From positions 124,001-188,000 of the forward strand of contig NZ_QYUL01000003.1 in the NCBI RefSeq assembly GCF_003590795.1: a stretch of 64,000 bases of DNA. Reading direction: 5' to 3'. A model generated the notes under the pieces. The model ran no database searches and was not told the origin of the DNA. It saw nothing but the letters and a program-made list of their open reading frames with translations. How positions within the stretch are numbered: the first letter of the stretch is position 1; every line of letters starts with the position of its first letter. This DNA is from Azospirillum cavernae (lineage in GTDB: Bacteria > Pseudomonadota > Alphaproteobacteria > Azospirillales > Azospirillaceae). Below are positions 1-8,371 of the stretch, one piece after another. The translations under genes and the position numbers were made by a program.

Positions 1-342
1 ATCGACCCGACATTGGTCGAAGCGGCGGCGACCATGGGGGCGGACGACCGCACCGTGCTGCGCACCGTGGTGATCCCGCTGATCCGTCCCTACGTGATCT
101 CCGGCTTCGCCTTCGCCTTCGTGCTGTCGCTCAACGAATACATCATTACCTACATGACCGTCGGCTTCACGATGGAAACGCTGCCGGTCAAGATCTTCAA
201 CGCGCTGCGTTACGGCTACACCCCGACCATGGCGGCCATCGCCGTGCTGTTCGTCGCCGTCGCCGCGCTGGTCTTCGGCCTGATCGCCCGCTTTGGCGAC
301 CTTCCCAAACTGCTTGGCGCGTGGTCCGCCGATGATCGCTGA
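1..342 (+). CDS. ABC transporter permease, polyamine type (PotC-like), 3' fragment
   Basis: Only the last 113 codons are present; the gene begins before the window. The visible part opens in the cytoplasmic EAA loop of an ABC importer permease (EAAATMGADD followed by the conserved Gly and IPLIRPY), the site that contacts the ATPase. Two hydrophobic spans follow, near residues 35-60 and 82-100. The short tail after the last span and the sequence around NEYIITYMT resemble PotC/YdcV permeases for spermidine or putrescine. It lies 75 bp ahead of a ureohydrolase on the same strand, so the importer probably supplies a guanidino compound or polyamine to the enzymes downstream. Family assignment is firm; the substrate is inferred from context. 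Confidence 0.8.
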   Translation: MDPTLVEAAATMGADDRTVLRTVVIPLIRPYVISGFAFAFVLSLNEYIITYMTVGFTMETLPVKIFNALRYGYTPTMAAIAVLFVAVAALVFGLIARFGDLPKLLGAWSADDR

Positions 343-377
343 CCAGCGATCATCAAACCAGGGTCGCTGACCAGCGA
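331..377 (+). repeat. Two tandem copies of a small palindrome after the permease
   Basis: The 14-base palindrome TCGCTGACCAGCGA occurs twice, at 336-349 and 364-377. The first copy sits inside a longer perfect hairpin (stem GATGATCGCT 331-340, loop GACC, stem 345-354) that contains the permease stop codon. There is no T-run, so an mRNA-stabilising or processing stem-loop between the transport and enzyme genes is more likely than a terminator. The function is inferred. Confidence 0.6.
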
Positions 378-417
378 ATCCCGAACCACGACTGCTGATC
401 CGAAAGGTTCTCATTCC

Positions 418-1473
418 ATGATCGACGCCGCCAAACTGCAACGCCTGCGCGACCGTTACGCCAACGCGTCGGGCGGGGACATTTTCGATCCTGAATTCGC
501 CCGCGTCGCCGCGCTGCAATTCACCGATGGCGACAAGCGGTCGCTGCCCTACGCGGGCGCGCCGACCCTGCTGGACGCGCCCTATCGCCCCGACGCGGCG
601 GATTTCGTCGATTTCGCTGGCCTCGACATCGCCTTGATCGGCGCGCCGATGGATTTGGGCGTCACCAACCGGGCGGGCGCCCGGCTTGGCCCGCGCGCGG
701 TCCGCGCGGTGGAGCGCATCGGCCCCTACGAACACGCCCTGCGCATGGTTCCGGCGGCGGATTGCAAATTGGCCGACATCGGCGACGTGCCGTTCACCAG
801 CCGCTTCAGCCTGGACCAGTGCCACGCCGACCTGTTCGCCTTCTACAGCCGGATCAAGGACGCGGGCGTCATCCCGCTGACCGTTGGCGGCGATCATTCG
901 ATCACCGCGTCGATCCTGCGCGCCATCGGGCGCGACCAGCCGGTTGGGCTGGTCCACATCGACGCCCATTGCGACACCAGCGGCGATTACGAAGGGGCGA
1001 AGTTCCATCATGGCGGCCCGTTCCGTCAGGCGGTGCTGGACGGCGTGCTCGACCCCGAACGCACGGTGCAGATCGGCATTCGCGGCAACGCCGAATATCT
1101 GTGGGAATTCTCCTACGACAGCGGCATGACGGTGATCCACGCCGAGGACGTCCAGAAAAAGGGCATCGAGGCCGCCATTGAAACGGCCCGCCGCGTGGTC
1201 GGCGGCGGCCCGGTCTATGTCAGCTTCGACGTGGACGGGCTGGACCCGGCCTTCGCGCCCGGCACCGGCACGCCGGAAATCGGCGGGCTGACGACGCGCG
1301 AGGCGCTGGAACTTCTGCGCGGCCTGATTGGTCTGGACGTGATCGGCGGCGACGTGATGGAGGTCGCCCCGCAATATGACGCGACCAGCAACACCGCCCA
1401 GGCGGGCGCGCAAATGCTGTTTGAGATCCTGTGCCTGTCGGTCGACGCGCTGAAGCGGCGGCGCGCGTCATGA
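418..1473 (+). CDS. Agmatinase/guanidinobutyrase-family ureohydrolase
   Basis: Manganese-dependent ureohydrolase that releases urea from a guanidino substrate. The metal ligands are all visible: GGDHS near residue 158, HIDAHCDT near 180 and DVDGLDP near 271, followed by the PGTGTPEIGG segment. At 351 residues it is longer than E. coli agmatinase because of an N-terminal extension, as in many guanidinobutyrase-type members. The ATG at 418 follows an AAAGG ribosome site at about 10 bases. Its stop overlaps the start of the next gene (ATGA, 1470-1473), so the two are translationally coupled. Because the neighbours are a 2-ketoarginine decarboxylase-like enzyme and an aldehyde dehydrogenase, the likely substrate is 4-guanidinobutyrate (product 4-aminobutyrate) rather than agmatine, though sequence alone does not settle it. 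Confidence 0.85.
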   Translation: MIDAAKLQRLRDRYANASGGDIFDPEFARVAALQFTDGDKRSLPYAGAPTLLDAPYRPDAADFVDFAGLDIALIGAPMDLGVTNRAGARLGPRAVRAVERIGPYEHALRMVPAADCKLADIGDVPFTSRFSLDQCHADLFAFYSRIKDAGVIPLTVGGDHSITASILRAIGRDQPVGLVHIDAHCDTSGDYEGAKFHHGGPFRQAVLDGVLDPERTVQIGIRGNAEYLWEFSYDSGMTVIHAEDVQKKGIEAAIETARRVVGGGPVYVSFDVDGLDPAFAPGTGTPEIGGLTTREALELLRGLIGLDVIGGDVMEVAPQYDATSNTAQAGAQMLFEILCLSVDALKRRRAS

Positions 1474-3092
1474 GCGGCGGCGGCTTGACGGTTGGGGAAC
1501 TGCTGCCCCGTCTGTTGGAAGCCTACGGCGTGGACACCGTGTTCGGCATTCCCGGCGTCCACAATGTGGAGCTGTATCGCGGCCTGCCCGCGACCGGCAT
1601 CCGCCATGTGACGCCCCGGCACGAGCAGGGGGCGGGCTTCATGGCCGACGGCTACGCCCGCGTCACCGGCAAGCCGGGGGTCTGCTTCACCATCACCGGG
1701 CCGGGGTTGACCAACATTCTGACGGCGATGGGCCAAGCCTACGCTGACAGCGTGCCGATGCTGGTGATCTCCAGCGTCAACCGCACGGAGCATCTCGGCG
1801 CGGGGCAGGGGCGGTTGCACGAGTTGCCGAGTCAGCGCGCCATGGCGGCGGGCGTGGCGGCCTTCAGCCAAACCATCCTGCATCCCGTCCAGTTGGCCGA
1901 GGCGCTGGCCCGCGCCTTCGCCCTGTTCGCCAGCGCCCGGCCCCGCCCGGTTCATCTGGAAATCCCGGTGGACGTCATCGCCCAACTGGCGGGGGATCTT
2001 GCGGCGGACGGTCTTTTGGGCGCGGCGTGGCCGCTGCCGGGGCGTCCGGCCCCCGATCCGGCGGCGGTGGCCCGCGCGGCGGCGCTGCTGCGCGCGGCGC
2101 GGTCGCCCCTGATGGTGCTGGGCGGCGGCGCGGTCGAGGCTGGCGACGTCGCCATGGCGCTGGCCGAGCGGCTGGGCCTGCCGGTCATCAACACGATCAA
2201 CGCGAAGGGTTTGATTCCGCGCGGCCATCCGCTGGCGGCGGGCGAGAACATGGCGGCGGAGCCGTTGCGTCACGCCTTGCGCGACGCCGACGTCGTGCTG
2301 GCGGTCGGAACCGAGTTCGGCGAGACGGAGCATTATCCCGGCCCGACGCCGCTGGCGATCAACGGCGCGCTGATCCGCATCGACCTGGATCCCGAGCAAC
2401 TGGTGCGCCAGTTCCGCGCCGCCGTGCCGATGGTGGCGGACGCCCGGCTGGCGCTGTCGGCGTTGCTGGCGGCGGTGGAGAGCGGCGGCGCGTCGGATGG
2501 CGCGGGCCGGGCGGCGGAGTTGCGCGTGCGGATGGACGCCCAACAACCGGCCTGGATCGCGCCGCACCGTCGGTTGATGGACGCCATCGACGCGGCCTTG
2601 CCGGGGGCGATCATCGTCGGCGATTCGACGCAGCCGGTCTACGCCGCCAACCTGTTTTTCCGGCCCGAGGCGGCGCGCTCCTTCTTCAACGCCAGCACGG
2701 GGTATGGGACGCTGGGCTACGGCCTGCCCGCCGCCATCGGCGCGAAGATCGCCGCCCCCGCCCGCCCGGTGGTGGCGTTGGTCGGCGACGGCGGGGCGCT
2801 GTTCACCCTGACCGAACTGGCCGCAGCGGTGGAAGCCCGCGCGCCGGTGGTCGTGATCCTGTGGAACAACGGCGGTTACGGCGAAATCCGGGGCTACATG
2901 ATGGATCGCGGAATCGAACCGATCGGCGTCGATCTGGTGGTCCCGAATTTCGTGACGCTGGCCCAGGGCTTCGGCTGCGCCGGTCGCCGGGTGACGGGCG
3001 CGACCGACCTCCGCGCCGCGCTGCGCGAGGCGGCGGGGCGGGACGTGCCGACGGTGCTGGAAATCGACGAACGCGCAGGTTTTGGGGAGTGA
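1470..3092 (+). CDS. aruI: Thiamine-diphosphate enzyme, probable 5-guanidino-2-oxopentanoate decarboxylase
   Basis: Thiamine diphosphate-dependent decarboxylase of the acetolactate synthase fold, 540 residues. The N-terminal domain carries the catalytic glutamate in TPRHEQGAGFMADGYAR (near residue 50). The central domain spans about 190-330. The C-terminal cofactor domain has GDGGALF near 437 and NNGGYGEIRG about 28 residues later, the GDG-N motif. The opening stretch (YGVDTVFGIPGVHNVELYRG) and ISSVN are very close to what I recall of Pseudomonas AruI, which turns 2-ketoarginine into 4-guanidinobutyraldehyde. Its ATG overlaps the ureohydrolase stop. No transaminase (AruH) is in view; it may lie upstream of the window. 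A different 2-oxo acid cannot be excluded. Confidence 0.75.
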   Translation: MSGGGLTVGELLPRLLEAYGVDTVFGIPGVHNVELYRGLPATGIRHVTPRHEQGAGFMADGYARVTGKPGVCFTITGPGLTNILTAMGQAYADSVPMLVISSVNRTEHLGAGQGRLHELPSQRAMAAGVAAFSQTILHPVQLAEALARAFALFASARPRPVHLEIPVDVIAQLAGDLAADGLLGAAWPLPGRPAPDPAAVARAAALLRAARSPLMVLGGGAVEAGDVAMALAERLGLPVINTINAKGLIPRGHPLAAGENMAAEPLRHALRDADVVLAVGTEFGETEHYPGPTPLAINGALIRIDLDPEQLVRQFRAAVPMVADARLALSALLAAVESGGASDGAGRAAELRVRMDAQQPAWIAPHRRLMDAIDAALPGAIIVGDSTQPVYAANLFFRPEAARSFFNASTGYGTLGYGLPAAIGAKIAAPARPVVALVGDGGALFTLTELAAAVEARAPVVVILWNNGGYGEIRGYMMDRGIEPIGVDLVVPNFVTLAQGFGCAGRRVTGATDLRAALREAAGRDVPTVLEIDERAGFGE

Positions 3093-3097
3093 GGGTG

Positions 3098-3228
3098 TTG
3101 ACACCGATGAACACAGATGAACACAGATGAAATAAGACAGATTCTCAAAACGATTTCTGGATGTCACTTTCTGGATGGGGGAAATGCATCCCCGTTCATC
3201 TGTGTCCATCTGTGTTCATCGGTGTCAA
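3098..3228. repeat. Inverted repeat element with 34-bp arms
   Basis: Left arm 3098-3131 and right arm 3195-3228 are inverted copies with a single mismatch. Each arm is itself built of a tandem unit (GATGAACACA, repeated). The 63-bp centre holds a direct repeat (TTTCTGGATG at 3154 and 3168) and a small stem GGATG/CATCC (3173-3191). It fills most of the gap between the decarboxylase and the dehydrogenase and is less GC-rich than its flanks. Its translation gives strings such as ICVHLCSSV that I recognise from spurious small proteins in many genomes, so I take it as a copy of a widespread dispersed repeat. No transposase is present. Confidence 0.8.
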
Positions 3229-3277
3229 AAAATCAAAACCGTCACTCACCCCGCGCCATCCAAAGGACAACCACCCC

Positions 3278-4720
3278 ATGCGTGACCAACTGTTCATCAA
3301 CGGGCGCTGGACCGCTGGGACCGGCGGGACGTTGCCGGTTTGCGATCCGGCCACCGGCCAGATCATTCACCAAGTCGCGGCGGGCGGGCCGGAGGATGTC
3401 GAGGCGGCGGTGAGCGCGGCGGCGGCGGCCTTTCCTTCCTGGTCGCGGACCAGCGGGGCGGCGCGCGCCGCTTTCCTCGACGCCATCGCCGAGGGGCTGC
3501 GCGCGAAGGCGGAGGAGCTGGCCCGCCTGTCGTCCCGGATCAACGGAAAACCGCTGGCCGAGGCGCGGGTCGATCTGGCCGATTCCGCCACGACCTTCGC
3601 CTATTACGCCGGGTTGGCCCGCAAGCTTGACGACCAGCGGAACGCCCCGGTCGAGTTGGCCGATCCCGGTTTCGACGCGGTTCTGCGGCGGGAGCCTGTG
3701 GGGGTGGCGGCGCTCATCACGCCGTGGAACTTCCCCCTCGTCACCTCGGCCTGGAAGGTCGCCCCGGCGCTGGCCGCCGGTTGCGCGGTGGTGCTGAAAC
3801 CGTCGGAGATCACGGCGCCGCTGGATCTGGAGCTTGGGGCCTTGGCGCAAGAGGCCGGGTTGCCGCCCGGCGTGCTCAACATCCTGCCCGGCACGGGGGA
3901 TTCGGTGGGGACGCCGCTGTGCGCGCACCCGAAGATCGCGAAAATCTCCTTCACCGGATCGAACGCGGTGGGCGAACGGGTGATGGCCGCCGCCGCGCGC
4001 GGGACGAAACGGGTGTCGCTGGAGTTGGGCGGCAAATCGGCGATTGTGGTGTTCGCCGACGCCGACCTTGACCACGCGGCGGAGCTGGCGGCGTCGGGAA
4101 TCTTCACCAACGCCGGGCAAATGTGTTCAGCCACCGGGCGGTTGCTGGTCGAGGCCAGCGTGATGCAACCCCTGTTGGATCGTCTGACCGCCTTGGCGCG
4201 GGGCCTGCGGCTGGGGCCGGGGCTGGAGCCGGAGACGACCATGGGGCCGCTGACCACGCGGGCGCAGCGCGACAAGGTGTTGGCGGCGATCCGCCAAGGT
4301 CTGGCGGACGGGGCGACAATCGTGACTGGCGGCGGCGTTCCGGCGGACCGGGCGGAGGGTTGGTTCGTCGAGCCGACGATCCTCACCGGCGCGCCGCTCG
4401 ACAGCGCCCTGTGGCGGGAGGAGATTTTCGGCCCGGTGCTCTGCGTCCAACCCTTCGCGGACGAGGAGGAGGCGGTGCGGTTGGCCAACGACAGCGATTT
4501 CGGTCTGGTCGCCACCGTCGTCACCGGCGACGACGCGCGGGCCGAGCGGGTGGCGGCGGCGTTGGAGGTCGGCGTCGTCTGGATCGACTGCCCGCAAATG
4601 GTCTTCGTCGAAGCGTCCTGGGGCGGCTGGCGGCGCAGCGGAGTCGGGCGGGAGCTTGGCCCCTGGGGGCTGGCGGCCTTCCAGGAGATCAAGCACGTCG
4701 TCCGCCCGCGCCGCGTTTGA
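3278..4720 (+). CDS. NAD(P)-dependent aldehyde dehydrogenase, probable 4-guanidinobutyraldehyde dehydrogenase
   Basis: A 480-residue member of the aldehyde dehydrogenase superfamily, closest in feel to betaine/aminobutyraldehyde dehydrogenases. Landmarks in order: TPWNFPL in the cofactor-binding region, FTGSNAVG, the catalytic base in LELGGKS (near 248), the nucleophilic cysteine in GQMCSAT (near 282) and EEIFGPVL. The ATG at 3278 gives the usual length; the open frame continues upstream only because it runs through the inverted repeat. In context it would oxidise 4-guanidinobutyraldehyde to 4-guanidinobutyrate for the ureohydrolase, the role KauB plays in Pseudomonas. Substrate is inferred from neighbours; these enzymes are often broad. 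Confidence 0.85.
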   Translation: MRDQLFINGRWTAGTGGTLPVCDPATGQIIHQVAAGGPEDVEAAVSAAAAAFPSWSRTSGAARAAFLDAIAEGLRAKAEELARLSSRINGKPLAEARVDLADSATTFAYYAGLARKLDDQRNAPVELADPGFDAVLRREPVGVAALITPWNFPLVTSAWKVAPALAAGCAVVLKPSEITAPLDLELGALAQEAGLPPGVLNILPGTGDSVGTPLCAHPKIAKISFTGSNAVGERVMAAAARGTKRVSLELGGKSAIVVFADADLDHAAELAASGIFTNAGQMCSATGRLLVEASVMQPLLDRLTALARGLRLGPGLEPETTMGPLTTRAQRDKVLAAIRQGLADGATIVTGGGVPADRAEGWFVEPTILTGAPLDSALWREEIFGPVLCVQPFADEEEAVRLANDSDFGLVATVVTGDDARAERVAAALEVGVVWIDCPQMVFVEASWGGWRRSGVGRELGPWGLAAFQEIKHVVRPRRV

Positions 4721-4729
4721 CGGCGCGGC

Positions 4730-5371
4730 TTAGACCCGGCGGGCGAGCGCCAGCAGGCCGCCGGCCCCGATCATCAGCCCGCCGGTCAGGCGGTTGAGCG
4801 CGCGCGCCGCCGTGACGTTGGTCAGGCGCGCGGCCAGCCGGTCGCCGCCGATGGCGTAGGCCATGATCCAACCGAACTCGCTGACCATCATGACGGCGAT
4901 CAGCGCCACCAGTTGCGGGGCCAGCGGGGCGGCGGCGTCGATGAATTGCGGGAACAGCGCCGCCATGAAGACCAGCGCCTTGGGGTTGCTGAAGGCGACC
5001 AGCAGGCCGCGCAGGAACAGCCGGGCGGCGGACCCCTCGCCAACGCCCGACGCGGCGGCGTCGCTGTCGCGCGGCCCGGCCTCCGTCACCGGCGCGCGCC
5101 ACGCGGCGATCCCCAGCCAGGTCAGATAGGCCACGCCCGCCCAGCGCACCGCCTCGAAAGCGACGACGGAGGTGGAGAGCAGGGCGCCCAAGCCAAAGGC
5201 CGACAGGGTGGCCATCACCGCCAGGGCGACGCACATGCCGAACCCGCCCCAGGCGGCGCGGCGCGCGCCAAAGCGCAGGCCAAGGCTCATCGCCAGCAGC
5301 ATGTTGGGGCCGGGGGTCGCCGAAATGAAAAAAGCGGTGGCGAAGAAGAAGGCGAGGGTCTGCCAAGTCAT
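4730..5371 (-). CDS. LysE/RhtB-family amino acid exporter
   Basis: Inner-membrane exporter of 213 residues with about six hydrophobic spans. The N-terminus has the family signature SATPGPNMLLA, followed by the GxxxG-rich second helix. Members export lysine, arginine, threonine, homoserine or similar amino acids. It converges on the aldehyde dehydrogenase with only 9 bp between stops, so no room is left for a separate terminator. An arginine-exporting role next to arginine catabolism is attractive but not shown by sequence. Confidence 0.9.
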   Translation of the reverse strand: MTWQTLAFFFATAFFISATPGPNMLLAMSLGLRFGARRAAWGGFGMCVALAVMATLSAFGLGALLSTSVVAFEAVRWAGVAYLTWLGIAAWRAPVTEAGPRDSDAAASGVGEGSAARLFLRGLLVAFSNPKALVFMAALFPQFIDAAAPLAPQLVALIAVMMVSEFGWIMAYAIGGDRLAARLTNVTAARALNRLTGGLMIGAGGLLALARRV

Positions 5372-5499
5372 GGCGGCGGCTCCGAAGGGGGCGGGCGGTC
5401 ACAGGGGCGCAAGCGTAGGCGCGCTGGATCAGGGGACCACGAACAATCGCCGCCGACAACCGGCGTCAAACGAAGCGCAGCCATGCCGTTCGCGGCGCG

Positions 5500-6399
5500 T
5501 CAACCCGGTGTGCAATCGTCCGACCGCAGGCGGGTTGCCTGCGCCCACCAGCCCGGTTCCGCCGCCCGGATGCGGGCGGCGGCGCTTTCGGCCTCCGTCG
5601 CTGTGGCGTAGAGCGCGAAGCAGGTGGCGCCGCTGCCCGACAGGCGGGCCAGCAGACAGCCGTCGCTGTGCTCCAGCGCGCTCAGCACATCGGCGATCAC
5701 CGGGGCGACGGTCAGGGCGGGGGCGGTCAAATCATTGCCGCGCGCGCGCAGCAGATCGGCCAGCGTGGCGGCGTCGTTTGGCGTTTGCGAAAAGCGGGCG
5801 GGTTGGGAGAAGGGGGCCGCGCCGCGCGCCTTGAACACCGCCGGGGTCGGCACGGGCACGTTTGGGTTGACCAGCACCACATGGGTTTCGGGCAGGGGCG
5901 GCGCGGCGGCCAGTTGGTCGCCGACGCCGCCGAAATAGCGGCTGCGGCCAACGACGCAGACCGGGATGTCGGCCCCCAGTCCGGCGGCGACCTCGAACAA
6001 CACCGGGGCGTCGGCGGGCAGCCCCCACAGCCGGGCCAACGCCCGCAGGCAGGCCGCCGCGTCAGCGGACCCGCCGCCGATGCCCGAGGCGACCGGCAAG
6101 TTTTTGGTCAGCGCGATCCGCCCCTCCGCCCGCCGACCCAGCGTGTCGGCCAGCCGCCGGGCGGCGCGAATCACCAGATTGTCGGCGGGATCCTCCCCGA
6201 CCAAGGACGCCGCGAAGGGGCCGGTGATCGTCAGCGTGAGTTCCCCCGCCTGCGGTTCCAGCGTCAGCGCGTCGCCCAACTCGGTGAAGGCGGCGAGGCT
6301 GTCCAACATGTGGAAGCCGTCGGGGCGCTTGCCGGTGACGTGCAGATACAGGTTCAGCTTGGCCGGGGCGGCTTCGAGGATGGGGGCGGTGTCGGTCAT
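5500..6399 (-). CDS. ispE: 4-diphosphocytidyl-2-C-methyl-D-erythritol kinase
   Basis: Fourth enzyme of the non-mevalonate (MEP) isoprenoid pathway; it phosphorylates CDP-methylerythritol with ATP in the cytoplasm. The 299-residue protein begins with AKLNLYLHVTGKRPDGFH, the GHMP-kinase substrate region, and has the glycine-rich ATP loop PVASGIGGGSADAA near residues 96-109. The C-terminal LSGSGATCFALY is the third GHMP motif. Length and motif order are standard. It stands alone between the LysE gene and the frameshifted hydrolase, all three on the minus strand. Confidence 0.95.
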   Translation of the reverse strand: MTDTAPILEAAPAKLNLYLHVTGKRPDGFHMLDSLAAFTELGDALTLEPQAGELTLTITGPFAASLVGEDPADNLVIRAARRLADTLGRRAEGRIALTKNLPVASGIGGGSADAAACLRALARLWGLPADAPVLFEVAAGLGADIPVCVVGRSRYFGGVGDQLAAAPPLPETHVVLVNPNVPVPTPAVFKARGAAPFSQPARFSQTPNDAATLADLLRARGNDLTAPALTVAPVIADVLSALEHSDGCLLARLSGSGATCFALYATATEAESAAARIRAAEPGWWAQATRLRSDDCTPG

Positions 6400-6465
6400 G
6401 TCTTCAAGCCGGACGGACGGGGGATTCGCCCCTGTGTCGCACCGACGCGCGGCGGCGGCAAGCTT

Positions 6466-7022
6466 TCAGGCCAGCGCCATCAGCTCCTTGACCAGCGTTT
6501 CACCCAGCGGCCAGGGACCGAAGCCCGAGGCGACGTTGATGTGGCCGACCGCGCCCGCGTTGATGAAGTCCGCCCCCACAGCACGGCGAAGGCGCAAGCC
6601 CGTTCGGTGGCGCAATAGGGATCGTCGTCGCTGCCGACCACCATGGTGGTGAAGGGCAACGGATCGGTCGGCACGGGGGCGAAGCCGTGAACGGCGGGCG
6701 GCGTGCGCTCGGGCGATTCGACGTCGGACGGACCGACCAGCAGCGCGCCCGCAATTTTGTCCACCGTGCCGCTGCGCTGGCCGACCGCCGCCCAATGGGC
6801 GACCATCATGCAAGCGGAGCTGTGGGCGACCAGAACCACCCGCCCCGGCGTCGCCGCGATGACGGATTCAAGCCGGGCCACCCAGTCCGCCGGGACCGGA
6901 TGGTCCCACTCGTCCTGGTCCACCCGGTGCGCGCCGGGAATGCGGTTTTGCAACCAGCTTTGCCAATGCTCGGTTCCAGAATTTCCCAAGCCCGGAAGAA
7001 TCAAAACGGTCGGCTGCGTCAT
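6466..7022 (-). pseudogene. RBBP9/YdeN-type serine hydrolase, frameshifted near its 3' end
   Basis: Small alpha/beta hydrolase (about 185 residues when intact). The frame from ATG 7022 carries LPGLGNSGTEHWQSW at the start and the nucleophile elbow VAHSSA. After VLWG (near 6578) it runs into an unrelated tail ending at 6480. The expected family ending (ADFINAGAVGHINVASGFG, with the catalytic His) is in the next frame and stops at 6466. Adding one base to the five-C run at 6573-6577 joins the two perfectly. So either the gene carries a one-base deletion in a homopolymer or the assembly is wrong there; I cannot tell which. As written, the protein lacks its catalytic histidine. Confidence 0.85.
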
Positions 7023-7156
7023 TCTTTCAACTCAGAAACGTCACGGATCGCGTATAGTATCGTCCTAAGACCGTGGGGCAACCGCAAGATTGCGGGGGCG
7101 TTCGGATCGCTCGGCCGATCAATCGCCAAGCGGATCATTCAGGGGGGATAAGAGTC

Positions 7157-8371
7157 TTGGAGATCAGCGCCACCATCGCTCAGGACATTTGCGATCACGT
7201 TGGCCGTGAGCTTGACGTCGTTGTTTCCTTCATGGGCAAGGGTGGGGCCATCATCGCCTCGACCGCCCGCGAACGGGTCGGCTCCACCCACGCCATCGCC
7301 GCCGAGATCATGGCCCGCCGCATCGACGAGCGCGCGGTCAGCAAGGACGAGGCCGCCAAATCGGGCGGCAGCATGCGCGAAGGCTACAACATCGCCATCG
7401 ACATGGAAGGGGAGCGCATCGGCTCGCTCGGCGTCGCCGGTCCCGCCGATCAGGCCCGTCGCTACGCCCGCGTCGCCCGCCATTGGGTGCTGTCGATGCT
7501 GCGCGCCGATGGGGCCGAGGCGCAGCGGGGCAAGATCCTGCGCGAGATGAGCGACCGTCTGGAGCGTGAGGTCGGCAGTCTGGCCAGCGAAATGGCCGAG
7601 GCTGGGCGCAAACTGGACGCCGCCGTCGGCACCGTCCGCAAGGCGGGCGGCGACTGCCTGCGCCAGACCGCCGACGCCGCCAACGCCGCCCGCGCGGTTG
7701 ACGGGTCGGTCAGCGCCATCGCCGGGGTGCTCGACCGTCTGTCCTCCACCTCCATGCAGATTTCCGGCGACACCAGCAAGGCGCGCGAAATCAGCCAGGC
7801 CGCCGCCGTGGACAGCGACCGCGCCACCACGGTGATGACCTCGCTGCGCGCCGCCGCCGAACAGATCGCCAGCGTGGTGAAGCTCATCAACGCCATCGCC
7901 AGCCAAACCAACCTGCTGGCGCTGAACGCCACCATCGAAGCCGCCCGCGCGGGCGAGGCCGGGCGCGGTTTCGCCGTGGTCGCCAACGAGGTGAAGGCGC
8001 TGTCCCGCCAGACCGCCGACGCCACCAAGCAGATCGCCGATCAGGTGTCGAACCTGCAAAAGGAAACGGCGGCGGTGGACGAGGCGCTGGGCCGCATCCA
8101 TTCGACCATCGGCTCGATCCAGACCATCAACGGCACGGTGGCCGCCGCCATCGACGAGCAGGCGATGCTGACCGCCGAGGTGTCGCGCACGCTCGACCGC
8201 TCGCGTCAGGACGCGATGGCCGCCGAACAGCGGATCGTCGGGGCGGAGCAGACCTTGGGCACGGTCAACAAGACGTTGGAGGATCTGGGCGGCCTCAGCC
8301 AGAACATCACGTCGCGGGCCAACGGCCTGGGCGGTCGGGTTGGCGACGTGCTGCGTCAGGTGCGCGGGTAA
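7157..8371 (+). CDS. Soluble methyl-accepting chemotaxis protein with sugar-diacid-recognition-like sensor
   Basis: Chemoreceptor of 404 residues without any membrane span. Residues 1 to about 115 resemble the sugar-diacid recognition domain of CdaR regulators ([34 protein letters not shown]). A helical linker leads to the signalling domain; its hairpin tip is [20 protein letters not shown] (about 243-262), the site that binds CheA/CheW. I chose the TTG at 7157 because AGGGGGG at 7141-7147 is a strong ribosome site about 10 bases upstream; no ATG fits. The last 16 bp overlap the convergent methyltransferase gene. It presumably senses a cytoplasmic acid metabolite, but the ligand is unknown. 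Confidence 0.8.
   Translation: MEISATIAQDICDHVGRELDVVVSFMGKGGAIIASTARERVGSTHAIAAEIMARRIDERAVSKDEAAKSGGSMREGYNIAIDMEGERIGSLGVAGPADQARRYARVARHWVLSMLRADGAEAQRGKILREMSDRLEREVGSLASEMAEAGRKLDAAVGTVRKAGGDCLRQTADAANAARAVDGSVSAIAGVLDRLSSTSMQISGDTSKAREISQAAAVDSDRATTVMTSLRAAAEQIASVVKLINAIASQTNLLALNATIEAARAGEAGRGFAVVANEVKALSRQTADATKQIADQVSNLQKETAAVDEALGRIHSTIGSIQTINGTVAAAIDEQAMLTAEVSRTLDRSRQDAMAAEQRIVGAEQTLGTVNKTLEDLGGLSQNITSRANGLGGRVGDVLRQVRG

Noticed and set aside
1215-3209. 664-codon open frame on the minus strand
   Set aside because: It is antisense to the decarboxylase gene, is rich in Arg/Gln/His with no family motif, and is an artefact of high-GC third positions.
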